From Pseudoduganella violacea (GTDB lineage Bacteria; Pseudomonadota; Gammaproteobacteria; Burkholderiales; Burkholderiaceae_D), in NCBI RefSeq assembly GCF_014191875.1, contig NZ_JACHXD010000001.1, forward strand, positions 620,001 through 684,000: a stretch of 64,000 nucleotides of DNA, read 5' to 3'. Both the position numbers and the translations under genes were made by a program. Within the stretch, counting starts at the first letter, position 1. Every line of letters begins with the position of its first letter. Shown piece after piece: positions 56,617-64,000 of the stretch. The notes under the pieces were generated by a model. The model was not told where the DNA came from. It did no database searches and saw only the letters and a list, made by a program, of their open reading frames with translations.

Positions 56617-59127
56617 ATGACGACCATAAATACCGAAACCGAAACCGTTGTAAAGAAAATTTTGCCGTATCTGGAACGTCGCGGATATGACATTTCTAGT
56701 GACCTAGATTTCGAGACTGCAATTAATACGACAGATCGATATTCCAAAGGCTATATCGATATTTTGGTTACTTTGGGTAAGTCAAAGCCTACGTTCTTGA
56801 TCGAAGCAAAGAAAATTTCAAAGACCCTGACTACGAAAGATCGTGACCAGGCTTTGAGCTATGCAAACTCAGCAGGTATCAATGTGCCTTTTGTTGTTGT
56901 AACAAACGGCGTAGACATTCACTGCTATAACGCAAAGACCAAGACAAAAATACAGTGGGACGGCGAGACCACAGAAAAGATTCCGACTAAGGAACAACTA
57001 AAGCTGGTTATCCGTACATTAAAAGCAAATTCAGCCGAGACAAACATCGGCATCTCCAACGACCCAAGTTTGCCTTACCGACCCGGCTTGCCGCTTCGTC
57101 AGTTAAATGCACTTTTTTACAAGTGCCACAGTGCTATTCGAAAAATCGAAAAGAATGAAGAGAACGCTTTTTCTGACTTTTCAAAGCTGCTTTTTTTAAA
57201 ATTACTTGAAGAAAAAGCTGATATTGAAGACGATTTTTCGCTTCCCTATTCATACCGCTTCCATGAGTTGGCTGAAAAACCTGCCAGCGAGTCAGATCAA
57301 GTTAAGGATTCTATTCTCAGCATGATCGCGTCCATTGTGGACAAACGCGCATACGGCGAGGTATTGCAAGATAAAGTTAAGTTAAAAAACCCTAAGGCGT
57401 TTCACTATATCGTGAAAGAGCTTTCTGGTGTCTCTTTCTACGATTGTAGCTTAGACTCTAAAGGGGCCGCATTTGAATATTTTGTTCGGGCTACTTTGAA
57501 AGGTAAAAAGCTGGGACAATATTTCACTCCTCGTGAATTAGTTCAGACCATGCTAGCCTTAGTCGGTAGAAAGAAGATCGTTAATTCTGTAAATTCTGGT
57601 GCCACTCCGAAGATTTTAGATCCTGCCTGTGGAACCGGGGGCTTCCTCGTCTTTTTGATGCAAGAGTCAATTGCTCAGCTGACGGAAATGTTTAGAAATC
57701 GGGAAATTACAAAAGCGACTTTTGAGCTTTCCAAGAAGAAGATTAAAGAAAAGGTGTTTTTTGGCTCCGACGCCAACGAAGGTGTAGCTGCGTCAGCAAA
57801 AATGAATATGATTATCGCTGGGGATGGTCACACAAATATTCAGCATGAGGATAGTCTTGCTCGAGGTGCAAAAAACTGGAGTGTTACCCAGCCGGATTGT
57901 GACCTCATCCTGACGAATCCTCCGTTTGGTACTTCTGAGACTGACTCCCTTTCCAATGATGACTGGGCTCAATTTGATATCCGTAGCGGCAAGGGACAAT
58001 ATCTGTTCTTGCAAAAGATGGTCAAATCCCTCACGCCGGGATCAGGCGAAATTTGCACCGTTATCGATGAAGGTGTATTAAACACTGAAAGCGGCGGAGC
58101 TTTGCGCAGGTGGATATTACAGCAGTGCAGGTTGAAGGCAGTTGTCAGCTTACCGAACGAAACTTTTAAACCGAATAAAATCAATGTCAAGTCTAGCTTG
58201 CTCTATTTGGAAAAGCGAGAGACCCCAGATCTCGATTTGGAAGATGTTTATAAGGTTGTGGTATGTAAAATCGATTCGCTAGGCTATATCGGTTCGGGTG
58301 AAAAGATTCGCGGTTTCGACTTCACGCGATTTTTTGATGAGGTGTCTCGAGACGTACTTAATCAAGATGGGTCGTCGCACCGGAAGGGCTATAACTGGGA
58401 AGCGTTTGACGTCGATGCAGCGCTATTGCATGCTGACAAAACCAATCGGTTCGACTTTAAATATTGGGATACAGATACTCGCTCAAAGATTCAGGCACTA
58501 AAAGATGCGGGCGGCATCCTGCTGAAAGAACTCAACACACTGCCGACCGTACGAGGAAGCAGTCCTCCAGCAGAGAACTATGTTGATGAAGAGGATGGTT
58601 TTGCTATCGTTATCAAGTCAGGTAGTAACATTAGCCGTCAGGGGAAAATTCTCGAAGAAGGAGCGGACTATATCGAAAAATCGATCTATGACGAGTTTTT
58701 GGAAAAGGCGAAAACATCCGGCGAAAACTTGAACTTGGTGCAACGTGGTGACGTTCTACTGTCCTCTACTGGTGACGGGACTCTTGGGAAATGTGCAGTG
58801 TACGACTCTGATAAACCTGCGATTGCCGATGGTCACATAACGATCATCCGTCCCGATACTTCGAAGGTTGATCCTTACTATCTCTGCGACTATTTGCGGG
58901 CAGGGTTTGGGGCGGTACAGGTAACACGTTCGTTCACCGGCTCTACTGGCATGATTGAGTTGACCCCGGATCAGGTGGATAACATTGTGGTTGATCTCCG
59001 TGACAGTAAGTCCGCCCAGGCCAAGCTATCGAGGAAAATTCGGACGCTTGAAGACCGTTATCTAAAAACACTAGACGACGCGGAGGAAATTCAGGTTGAG
59101 GTTGCTCGTGTTTTGAACGATCTCTGA
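56617..59127 (+). CDS. Single-chain restriction-modification-specificity enzyme (type IIG/type I-like)
   Basis: 836 residues. N-terminal nuclease domain of HsdR-N type (~1-145) with the PD-(D/E)xK set Asp48 (GYIDILVTL) and Glu63-x-Lys65 (LIEAKK). A helical linker leads to the N6-adenine methyltransferase domain: motif I from Asp335 (DPACGTGGF) and the catalytic Asn434-Pro-Pro-Phe (LTNPPFGTSE). Residues ~620-836 are a target-recognition domain (GSNISRQGKILEEGADYIEK, LVQRGDVLLSSTGDGTLGKC, GSTGMIELTPDQVDNIVV) like HsdS, with a closing coiled coil (SRKIRTLEDRYLKTLDDAEEIQVEVARVL). It should both methylate and cut near one site, defending against phage. All catalytic residues are intact. It is the last gene before attR. 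Confidence 0.9.
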   Translation: MTTINTETETVVKKILPYLERRGYDISSDLDFETAINTTDRYSKGYIDILVTLGKSKPTFLIEAKKISKTLTTKDRDQALSYANSAGINVPFVVVTNGVDIHCYNAKTKTKIQWDGETTEKIPTKEQLKLVIRTLKANSAETNIGISNDPSLPYRPGLPLRQLNALFYKCHSAIRKIEKNEENAFSDFSKLLFLKLLEEKADIEDDFSLPYSYRFHELAEKPASESDQVKDSILSMIASIVDKRAYGEVLQDKVKLKNPKAFHYIVKELSGVSFYDCSLDSKGAAFEYFVRATLKGKKLGQYFTPRELVQTMLALVGRKKIVNSVNSGATPKILDPACGTGGFLVFLMQESIAQLTEMFRNREITKATFELSKKKIKEKVFFGSDANEGVAASAKMNMIIAGDGHTNIQHEDSLARGAKNWSVTQPDCDLILTNPPFGTSETDSLSNDDWAQFDIRSGKGQYLFLQKMVKSLTPGSGEICTVIDEGVLNTESGGALRRWILQQCRLKAVVSLPNETFKPNKINVKSSLLYLEKRETPDLDLEDVYKVVVCKIDSLGYIGSGEKIRGFDFTRFFDEVSRDVLNQDGSSHRKGYNWEAFDVDAALLHADKTNRFDFKYWDTDTRSKIQALKDAGGILLKELNTLPTVRGSSPPAENYVDEEDGFAIVIKSGSNISRQGKILEEGADYIEKSIYDEFLEKAKTSGENLNLVQRGDVLLSSTGDGTLGKCAVYDSDKPAIADGHITIIRPDTSKVDPYYLCDYLRAGFGAVQVTRSFTGSTGMIELTPDQVDNIVVDLRDSKSAQAKLSRKIRTLEDRYLKTLDDAEEIQVEVARVLNDL

Positions 59128-59188
59128 TCGACCCGGTTGCGTGGCGTTCAATGCCAGGCAGCCTAACTTTTCAAAGTCACGTTGGCTC

Positions 59189-59210
59189 TTTGGTACACGC
59201 TTAGGTACAC
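59189..59210 (+). promoter_or_regulatory. Candidate integrase arm-binding sites, right end
   Basis: TTTGGTACAC followed by TTAGGTACAC, the same decamer family as at 51154 near the left end and in the same orientation, about 70 bp inside attR. Confidence 0.4.
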
Positions 59211-59269
59211 ATCGGCCATCGTGACTGAGTAAAGTCTAGCATTTATGCGATGTTTGAGCGCATTCAATA

Positions 59270-59288
59270 GCTTCTGCATCGAAATAAG
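59270..59288 (+). repeat. attR: right attachment-site repeat
   Basis: GCTTCTGCATCGAAATAAG shares its first 12 bases with the mnmE 3' end (51024-51035), then continues with a variant of the same AAATAA-type ending. It is the probable original chromosomal sequence after mnmE. The low-GC element ends here and high-GC chromosomal coding resumes at 59309. Confidence 0.75.
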
Positions 59289-59308
59289 CCGCGGCGCGGG
59301 ACCGGCGC

Positions 59309-62300
59309 TCACGCCAGCGGCAGCTCCTTGCGCGCCACCTCCGGCGCCGCCGTTTCCGGCGCGCCGCCAGGCGCGGCGTGCGCCTGCTGGAAGTAGCGGC
59401 GCGCGCGCCTTCCCCAGGTATCCAGATAGCTGTAGGCGACCGGCACCACCACCAGGGTCAGCAAGGTGGAGGTGAGCACGCCGCCGATCACGGCGCGCCC
59501 CATCGGCGCCTGGATCTCGCCGCCTTCACCGGCGCCGATGGCCATCGGCAGCATGCCGAAGATCATGGCCAGCGTCGTCATCAGGATCGGCCGCAGCCGC
59601 ACCTGGCCGGCGTGCAGCAGCGCTTCATGCTGGCCCATGCCTTCGCGCTGCGCCTGGTTGCTGAAGTCCACCAGCAGAATCGCATTCTTGGTGACCAGGC
59701 CCATGAGCATGATGAAGCCGATCACCGAAAACACATTCAGCGTGCTGCCCGTCGCCAGCAGGGCCAGTACCACCCCGATCAGCGACAGCGAGAGGGAGCT
59801 CATGATCGCCAGCGGCTGCAGGAAGCTGGCGAACTGCGAGGCCAGCACCAGGTAGATGAAGATCACGGCGATCGCCAAGGCCACGCTGGCCGCCTGCTGC
59901 ATTTCGCGCATCTGCTTCATGCCGCCACCGAGGTCGAACTGCACGCCGGGCGGCAGGGCGATGGCGCGCGTCATCGCCTGGACTTCCTGCCCCACGTCGC
60001 CGGCCGGCCGCCCCTGCACATTGGCGTAGATGCCGACCCGGCGCTGCATGAACTGGCGGCCGATCACCTGCGGGCTGTAGGCCGGCCGGAAATCGGCGAT
60101 CTGGCGCAGCGGCACCATCACCGGCGCGCTTTGCGAGATGCCGAGCGGCGTGCCCAATGGGCCAGGCAAGCCGGCCGCCAGCGCCAGATCGGCCAGGTCG
60201 CCGGCATCCTGGCGCAGGTGCTTGGGCAGCTGCACGCTGATGTCGTAGTTCTGGCCATCGGGACCCAGCCAGCGGCCGATCGGGTCGCCCGACAGCAGGG
60301 GGCGCAGCGTGGCGCCGATCTGCTCGGGCGAGAGGCCCAGGTCGCTGGCCACTTCCTGCTTGATATGGATGCCGATGGCCGGATTCTCGGCGGTCTGGCT
60401 GTATTCCAGGTCGGTGATGCCCTTGATGGCGGCCATCTTCGCCATCACCTGGCGCGCGGTGGCCTCCAGCGTGTCGGCGTCCTGGCCCAGGATGTCGACC
60501 CGGATCGGCTTGCCCCAGCCGAGCGAGATATCGATGCCGGCAATCTCCTGCAGCTTGGCGCGGATCTGTTGTTCCAGCACCTGCTGCGAGGGCCGCGCGG
60601 CGACCTGGCGCGGCACCAGGGTCAGGGTCAGCAAGGCGCTGTTGACGCCATTCTCGCCGCCGGCCGTCGCCACCACCCGCTCGATGGCCGGGATTTCCTT
60701 CAGCGCCTGCTCGACCTGGCGCAGCTTGCCGTCGGTGTAGACCAGGCTGGAACCGACCGGCGTCTTGAAGCCCAGCGTGATATAGCCTTGATCGGTCTGC
60801 GGCTGCATCTCGCTGCCCACCGTCGGCAGCAGCAGCAGGGCGCCGATGAACAGGGCCAGCGCCAGTCCCAGCGTGCTCTTGCGCCAGGCCAGCGCGCGCC
60901 GCAGCAGGCGGTCGTAGGCGCGGTGCAGCGCATCGAGGCCGCGCTCGAAGGCGGCCAGCCAGCGGCCCAGCCAGGGCAGGCGCGCGAAGCGGTCCTGTTC
61001 CGGATCGGGCCAGACCGAGGACAGCATGGGGTCGAGGGTAAAGCTGACGAACAGCGAAATCAGCACGGCCACGCTGACGGTCAGGCCGAACTGCAGGAAG
61101 TAGCGCCCGATCATGCCGTCCATGAAGGCGACCGGCACGAAGACGGCGACAATGGCGAAGGTGGTGGCCATCACCGCCAGCCCGATCTCCTGGGTGCCGT
61201 CCAGCGCGGCGCGCACATGGCTCTTGCCCATGGCGAGGTGGCGCACGATGTTTTCGCGCACCACGATGGCGTCGTCGATCAGCAGGCCGATGCACAGGGC
61301 CAGCGCCATCAGCGTCATCGAATTGAGCGTGAAGCCGAACAGGCGCATGGCGATGAAGGTGGCCAGCACGGCGATCGGCAGGGTGAGGGCGGTGATCACC
61401 GTGCTGCGCCACGATTGCAGGAACAGGAAAACGATCAGCACCGTCAGCGCGGCGCCTTCGATAATCATGTGCTTGACGTTGTCGAGCTGGCGTTCCACCG
61501 CCTCAGAACTGGAGCGCACGATGGCCAGTTCGACGCCTGGGGGCAGTCCCGCTTTCAGCTTGTCGACGGCGGCGGCGATGCCCTTGCCGGTTTCGACGAT
61601 GTTGGCGTCCTGGGTTTTGGTCAGGCTCAGGCTGATGGCCGGCTGGCCGTTGCTGCGCGCCACAGAGCGCGCTTCCTGCTCGCCGTCAACCACGTCGGCC
61701 ACCTGCTCCAGGTAGACCGGGGCATTGGCGCGCCGCGCCACGATGATCTTGCCGAAGGCCGATGGCTCCTTGACCTTGCCTTCCACCCGCACCAGTTGTT
61801 CCGTCACCGCGCCGCTGACGGCGCCGGCCGGCACGTCCTGGTTGCGGTTCTGCACCGCGCGGATGACTTCATTGACGCCGACCGCCTGCGCCTTCATGCG
61901 CTCCGGCCGCAGCTGGATCTGGATGCGGCGGCTGGTCTGTCCGCTGACCTCGATTGTGCCGACCCCGGCGACGCCGCGCAGGCGCTTGACGATGAGTTGC
62001 TCGGTCAGCGTCGACAGCTGGCGCGGATCGACGCTGGCCGAACTGACCGTCAATGTGGCCACCGGCTCGGCGTTTTCCTGCTGGCGCAGGATTTGCGGGT
62101 CTTTCGCTTCGCGCGGGAATTGCGGGCGCAGCTGCGCCATCTTGTCGCGCAATTCCTGCATGGCGCGGTCGACGTCGGCCTGCAGGGTCAGGCCGATCCA
62201 GGTCACGCTGCGCCCCTCGTAGGAGCTGGAAGCGAGAAAGTCGATGCCGCTGATCGTGTTGACCGCTTCTTCGATGGGCTTGGTGATGTCGTTTTCGACG

Positions 62301-62473
62301 ATCTCGGGCGAGGCGCCGGGATAGGCGACCTGGATCGTCATCATCGGCATCTGCACGTCGGGCATGGGTTCCACGCCCAGGCGCTGATAGGAGAACAGGC
62401 CGAGCACCATCAGGCCGACCATGACCATGGTGGCAAAGACCGGCTGCGCAATGCTGGTACGGGTCAGCCACAT
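59309..62473 (-). CDS. RND efflux pump inner-membrane permease
   Basis: 1,054 residues of the HAE1/AcrB-like RND family. It starts MWLTRTSIAQPVFATMVMVGLMVLG and has twelve predicted TM helices with two large periplasmic loops. The TM4 proton-relay motif ALCIGLLIDDAIVVRENIVRHLAMG has the paired Asp. The second-half helices include IMSSLSLSLIGVVLALLATGSTLNVFSVIGFIMLMGLVTKNAILLVDFSN. Porter-domain sequence (EPMPDVQMPMMTIQVAYPGASPEIVENDITKPIEEAVNTISGI) resembles multidrug rather than metal pumps. One base separates it from the upstream fusion-protein gene. No outer-membrane channel gene is in view. Confidence 0.95.
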   Translation of the reverse strand: MWLTRTSIAQPVFATMVMVGLMVLGLFSYQRLGVEPMPDVQMPMMTIQVAYPGASPEIVENDITKPIEEAVNTISGIDFLASSSYEGRSVTWIGLTLQADVDRAMQELRDKMAQLRPQFPREAKDPQILRQQENAEPVATLTVSSASVDPRQLSTLTEQLIVKRLRGVAGVGTIEVSGQTSRRIQIQLRPERMKAQAVGVNEVIRAVQNRNQDVPAGAVSGAVTEQLVRVEGKVKEPSAFGKIIVARRANAPVYLEQVADVVDGEQEARSVARSNGQPAISLSLTKTQDANIVETGKGIAAAVDKLKAGLPPGVELAIVRSSSEAVERQLDNVKHMIIEGAALTVLIVFLFLQSWRSTVITALTLPIAVLATFIAMRLFGFTLNSMTLMALALCIGLLIDDAIVVRENIVRHLAMGKSHVRAALDGTQEIGLAVMATTFAIVAVFVPVAFMDGMIGRYFLQFGLTVSVAVLISLFVSFTLDPMLSSVWPDPEQDRFARLPWLGRWLAAFERGLDALHRAYDRLLRRALAWRKSTLGLALALFIGALLLLPTVGSEMQPQTDQGYITLGFKTPVGSSLVYTDGKLRQVEQALKEIPAIERVVATAGGENGVNSALLTLTLVPRQVAARPSQQVLEQQIRAKLQEIAGIDISLGWGKPIRVDILGQDADTLEATARQVMAKMAAIKGITDLEYSQTAENPAIGIHIKQEVASDLGLSPEQIGATLRPLLSGDPIGRWLGPDGQNYDISVQLPKHLRQDAGDLADLALAAGLPGPLGTPLGISQSAPVMVPLRQIADFRPAYSPQVIGRQFMQRRVGIYANVQGRPAGDVGQEVQAMTRAIALPPGVQFDLGGGMKQMREMQQAASVALAIAVIFIYLVLASQFASFLQPLAIMSSLSLSLIGVVLALLATGSTLNVFSVIGFIMLMGLVTKNAILLVDFSNQAQREGMGQHEALLHAGQVRLRPILMTTLAMIFGMLPMAIGAGEGGEIQAPMGRAVIGGVLTSTLLTLVVVPVAYSYLDTWGRRARRYFQQAHAAPGGAPETAAPEVARKELPLA

Positions 62474-62474
62474 A

Positions 62475-63671
62475 TCAGCCTTGCTCCGGCGCGCGGGATG
62501 CCGCTGGCGCGGGCGGTGGCACCGGCACGGCCGCCGCGGCGGCGCCGTCGTCGGCCAGACGCACGCGGCGGCCCGTTTTCAGTCCATCCAGCCGGACGCC
62601 GACGATGCGCGCGCCCGGCGCCAGACCGGCCGTGATGGCGGTCCAGCCCTGGCTCGTGCCGTCCAGACGCGTTTGCACGGTTTGCGCCAGCAGCCGTCCC
62701 TGTTCGATGCGGTAGACCACCGTGGCGTTGCCCTGGCGGCGCAGGGCGGCGCTGGGGACCAGCAGGCTGGGCGTATCGGGCGCCAGCGCGATGCTGCCTT
62801 GGGCGAACATGCCGGCGCTGAGCGCGCGGTCGCGGTTGTGCACTTCGATATACACCAGCATGGCGCGCGCCCCCGCTTCCGTCTCGGGATTGACGCGCGC
62901 CACCGTGCCGCTGAAGCGCCGGCCCGCATGGCCGTCCACCGTGAAGTCCACCTGCTGGCCGGCGCGCACGCGCGCGATATCGCTGGCCGGCACCGCGGCC
63001 TCCAGCACCAGATGTTCCAGGTCGACGATGGCGAACAAGGGCGTGTCGGGCGCCACCTTGTCGCCTGCCTGCACAAAGCGCTTGCTGACAATGCCGGCAT
63101 AGGGTGCGCGCACGGTGGCGTCGTCCAGCGCGCGCTGGGCGATTTCCAGCCGGGCGTCGGCGGCGCCCAGGGCGGCGCGGGCCAGTTCCTCGTTGCTGTG
63201 GGTGGTGTCGTAAGCGTGCTGGGAAATGAATTGCTGGGCTTGCAGCTGCGTGCTGGACGCATGCTGGCGCTGCGCCAACGCCAGCCGGGCCTGCGCTTCC
63301 TGGCGCAGGGCCCGCTGCATGGCCAGTTGGGCGCGCAGATCGGCGGTGTCCAGCTGCAGCAGGACCTGGCCGGCGCGGACGGCCACGCCCTCGGCCAGCA
63401 GGCTGCCGCGCACCTCGGCATTGACCTTGGCGCGTACGGTGGCGCGCTGGCGCGCCACCAGGCTGCCCGAGATCGGCAGCAGCGCCGGCAGCGGCCGCAG
63501 CGTGGCCGTCGCCACCTCGGCCGCGGCCAGGGTCAGCACGGCCTCGGCGGGGGCGGCGGCGGGCGCGGTCTTGATGGGCTGGCCCGGCCTGCCCAGCCAA
63601 GCCCCGACTGCCGCCACGCCCACGCCCACGCACAGCAGGGCAGGCCAGATCATGCGCGACAGTTTGCCCAT
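62475..63671 (-). CDS. RND periplasmic adaptor (membrane fusion protein)
   Basis: 398 residues. N-terminal membrane anchor MGKLSRMIWPALLCVGVGVAAVGAWLG, then the lipoyl half GSLVARQRATVRAKVNAEVRG, an alpha-hairpin (~110-190, LRAQLAMQRALRQEAQARLALAQRQHASSTQLQAQQFIS), the returning lipoyl half DATVRAPYAGIVSKRFVQAGDKVAPDTPLFAIVDL and beta-barrel/MP domains (VDFTVDGHAGRRFSGTVARVNPETEAGARAMLVYIEV). Such adaptors link the RND permease to a TolC-type channel. It ends in a Pro/Ala-rich tail. The start overlaps the upstream flavoprotein-like stop (TGATG). Confidence 0.93.
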   Translation of the reverse strand: MGKLSRMIWPALLCVGVGVAAVGAWLGRPGQPIKTAPAAAPAEAVLTLAAAEVATATLRPLPALLPISGSLVARQRATVRAKVNAEVRGSLLAEGVAVRAGQVLLQLDTADLRAQLAMQRALRQEAQARLALAQRQHASSTQLQAQQFISQHAYDTTHSNEELARAALGAADARLEIAQRALDDATVRAPYAGIVSKRFVQAGDKVAPDTPLFAIVDLEHLVLEAAVPASDIARVRAGQQVDFTVDGHAGRRFSGTVARVNPETEAGARAMLVYIEVHNRDRALSAGMFAQGSIALAPDTPSLLVPSAALRRQGNATVVYRIEQGRLLAQTVQTRLDGTSQGWTAITAGLAPGARIVGVRLDGLKTGRRVRLADDGAAAAAVPVPPPAPAASRAPEQG

Positions 63672-64000
63672 CAGATCAGCGCCTGCTGGATTTGCTCGTC
63701 GCTGGCCAGGCCCATGGCCAGCGCGGCATGGACCTGGTACACCGACTGGCTGGTAAAGGTGGCGTGGGTCAGGCCGGCGTTGGCGTCGCGCCAGAAGCGG
63801 TGCAGCGGCGAGCTGGTATGCAGGGCGCCGCCGCCGCAGCGGCAGAACACCTCGTTGATCGCGCGCACCGCGCGCCCGGCGCCGCGCACCTGTTCGGCGC
63901 GGTTGGCGGCGCGCCGCGCCAGCGATACCTCGGCGCCATCGGCCACCAGCGCATAGGTGGCGGCCACATTGGCCAGCATCGCCGCCTGGGCCGCGTGGAC
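63671..64000 (-). CDS. C-terminus of an acyl-CoA-dehydrogenase-type flavoprotein (5' end cut off)
   Basis: The last ~109 residues only; the frame is open to the window edge. The helical segment RVFCRCGG-like (AINEVFCRCGGGALHTSSPLHRFWRDANAGLTHATFTSQSVYQVHAALAMGL) is the C-terminal domain of type-2 acyl-CoA dehydrogenases and group D flavin monooxygenases, where SPLxRxxRDxxAxxxH is conserved. The full enzyme could be an acyl-CoA dehydrogenase or a FMNH2-dependent monooxygenase; the fragment does not decide. It is coupled by one base overlap to the RND adaptor gene, an unusual pairing that suggests export of a compound modified by this enzyme. Confidence 0.7.
   Translation of the reverse strand, partial: VHAAQAAMLANVAATYALVADGAEVSLARRAANRAEQVRGAGRAVRAINEVFCRCGGGALHTSSPLHRFWRDANAGLTHATFTSQSVYQVHAALAMGLASDEQIQQALI

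Larger units (their letters stand above)
51036..59281 (+). mobile_element. Integrated element at the 3' end of mnmE (satellite-like, defence cargo)
   Basis: About 8.2 kb of lower-GC DNA lies between GCTTCTGCATCG at 51024-51035 (last codons of mnmE) and the same 12-mer at 59270-59281. Integration at the 3' end of mnmE/trmE is well known for SGI1-type elements. Contents in order: tyrosine integrase, unknown 335-aa protein, AlpA-like regulator, Inovirus-Gp2/YagK-type protein, opposite-strand MORN-like lipoprotein, XRE regulator, single-chain R-M-S enzyme. No virion, packaging or conjugation gene is present, so it would depend on a helper for transfer. Boundaries are inferred from the repeats. 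Confidence 0.8.

Noticed and set aside
59378..62635. 1,085-residue plus-strand open frame over the RND permease
   Set aside because: His/Arg/Gln/Gly-rich translation without domains; shadow of the permease gene.

Overview
The window is high-GC chromosomal DNA of a betaproteobacterium, most likely an Oxalobacteraceae member of the Massilia/Duganella/Janthinobacterium type. That placement is inferred from gene content, codon use and familiar protein sequences, not from a database search. The core landmark is the replication-origin neighbourhood: gyrB, dnaN and dnaA run leftward and rpmH, rnpA, yidD, yidC and mnmE run rightward from a ~370-bp gap (46652-47024) with a consensus DnaA box and a strong rpmH promoter.

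Left end (1-13523, all minus strand): an apparent operon starts with a 1,942-residue protein built from about 208 tandem octapeptides plus a C-terminal calcium-loop domain. It continues into a SPINDLY-type (GT41) protein O-GlcNAc transferase, two GT2-type glycosyltransferases (one fused to a methyltransferase), a three-gene dTDP-3-amino-3,6-dideoxyhexose set and rfbF (CDP-glucose). I read this as a Ser/Thr-rich repeat protein with its own glycosylation and sugar-tailoring cassette. It is the strongest candidate here for an undescribed system.

13700-33600 is chromosomal with accessory insertions: nudC (apparently frameshifted at a 4x CCGCG tract), folE, a thioredoxin-fold protein, a small T6SS-type amidase/immunity pair between inverted palindromic repeats, a LysR/aldo-keto reductase pair, two methyl-accepting chemotaxis proteins, and a sensory operon (hybrid kinase with three receivers, CheR, CheB, receiver-kinase, subtilisin-like protease, small I9-like protein). 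DUF2244 and ompW genes follow; ompW has an upstream FNR-type box.

33778-41178 is a T6SS accessory locus: tssF, then a VgrG whose C-terminal ~370 residues are a low-GC lytic-transglycosylase-like toxin overlapping a secreted immunity candidate, then a palindromic element and a second effector/immunity candidate (M15-peptidase-like protein and a frameshifted lipoprotein).

51036-59281 is an ~8.2-kb integrated element at the 3' end of mnmE, bounded by a 12-bp direct repeat. It carries a tyrosine integrase, an unknown 335-aa protein, an AlpA-type regulator, an Inovirus-Gp2/YagK-like replication protein, a MORN-like lipoprotein, an XRE regulator and a single-chain restriction-modification-specificity enzyme. 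It looks like a satellite-like element carrying a defence gene. The right end (59309-64000) is an RND efflux permease, its membrane-fusion partner and a partial acyl-CoA-dehydrogenase-type flavoprotein. I saw no rRNA or tRNA gene and no CRISPR array.
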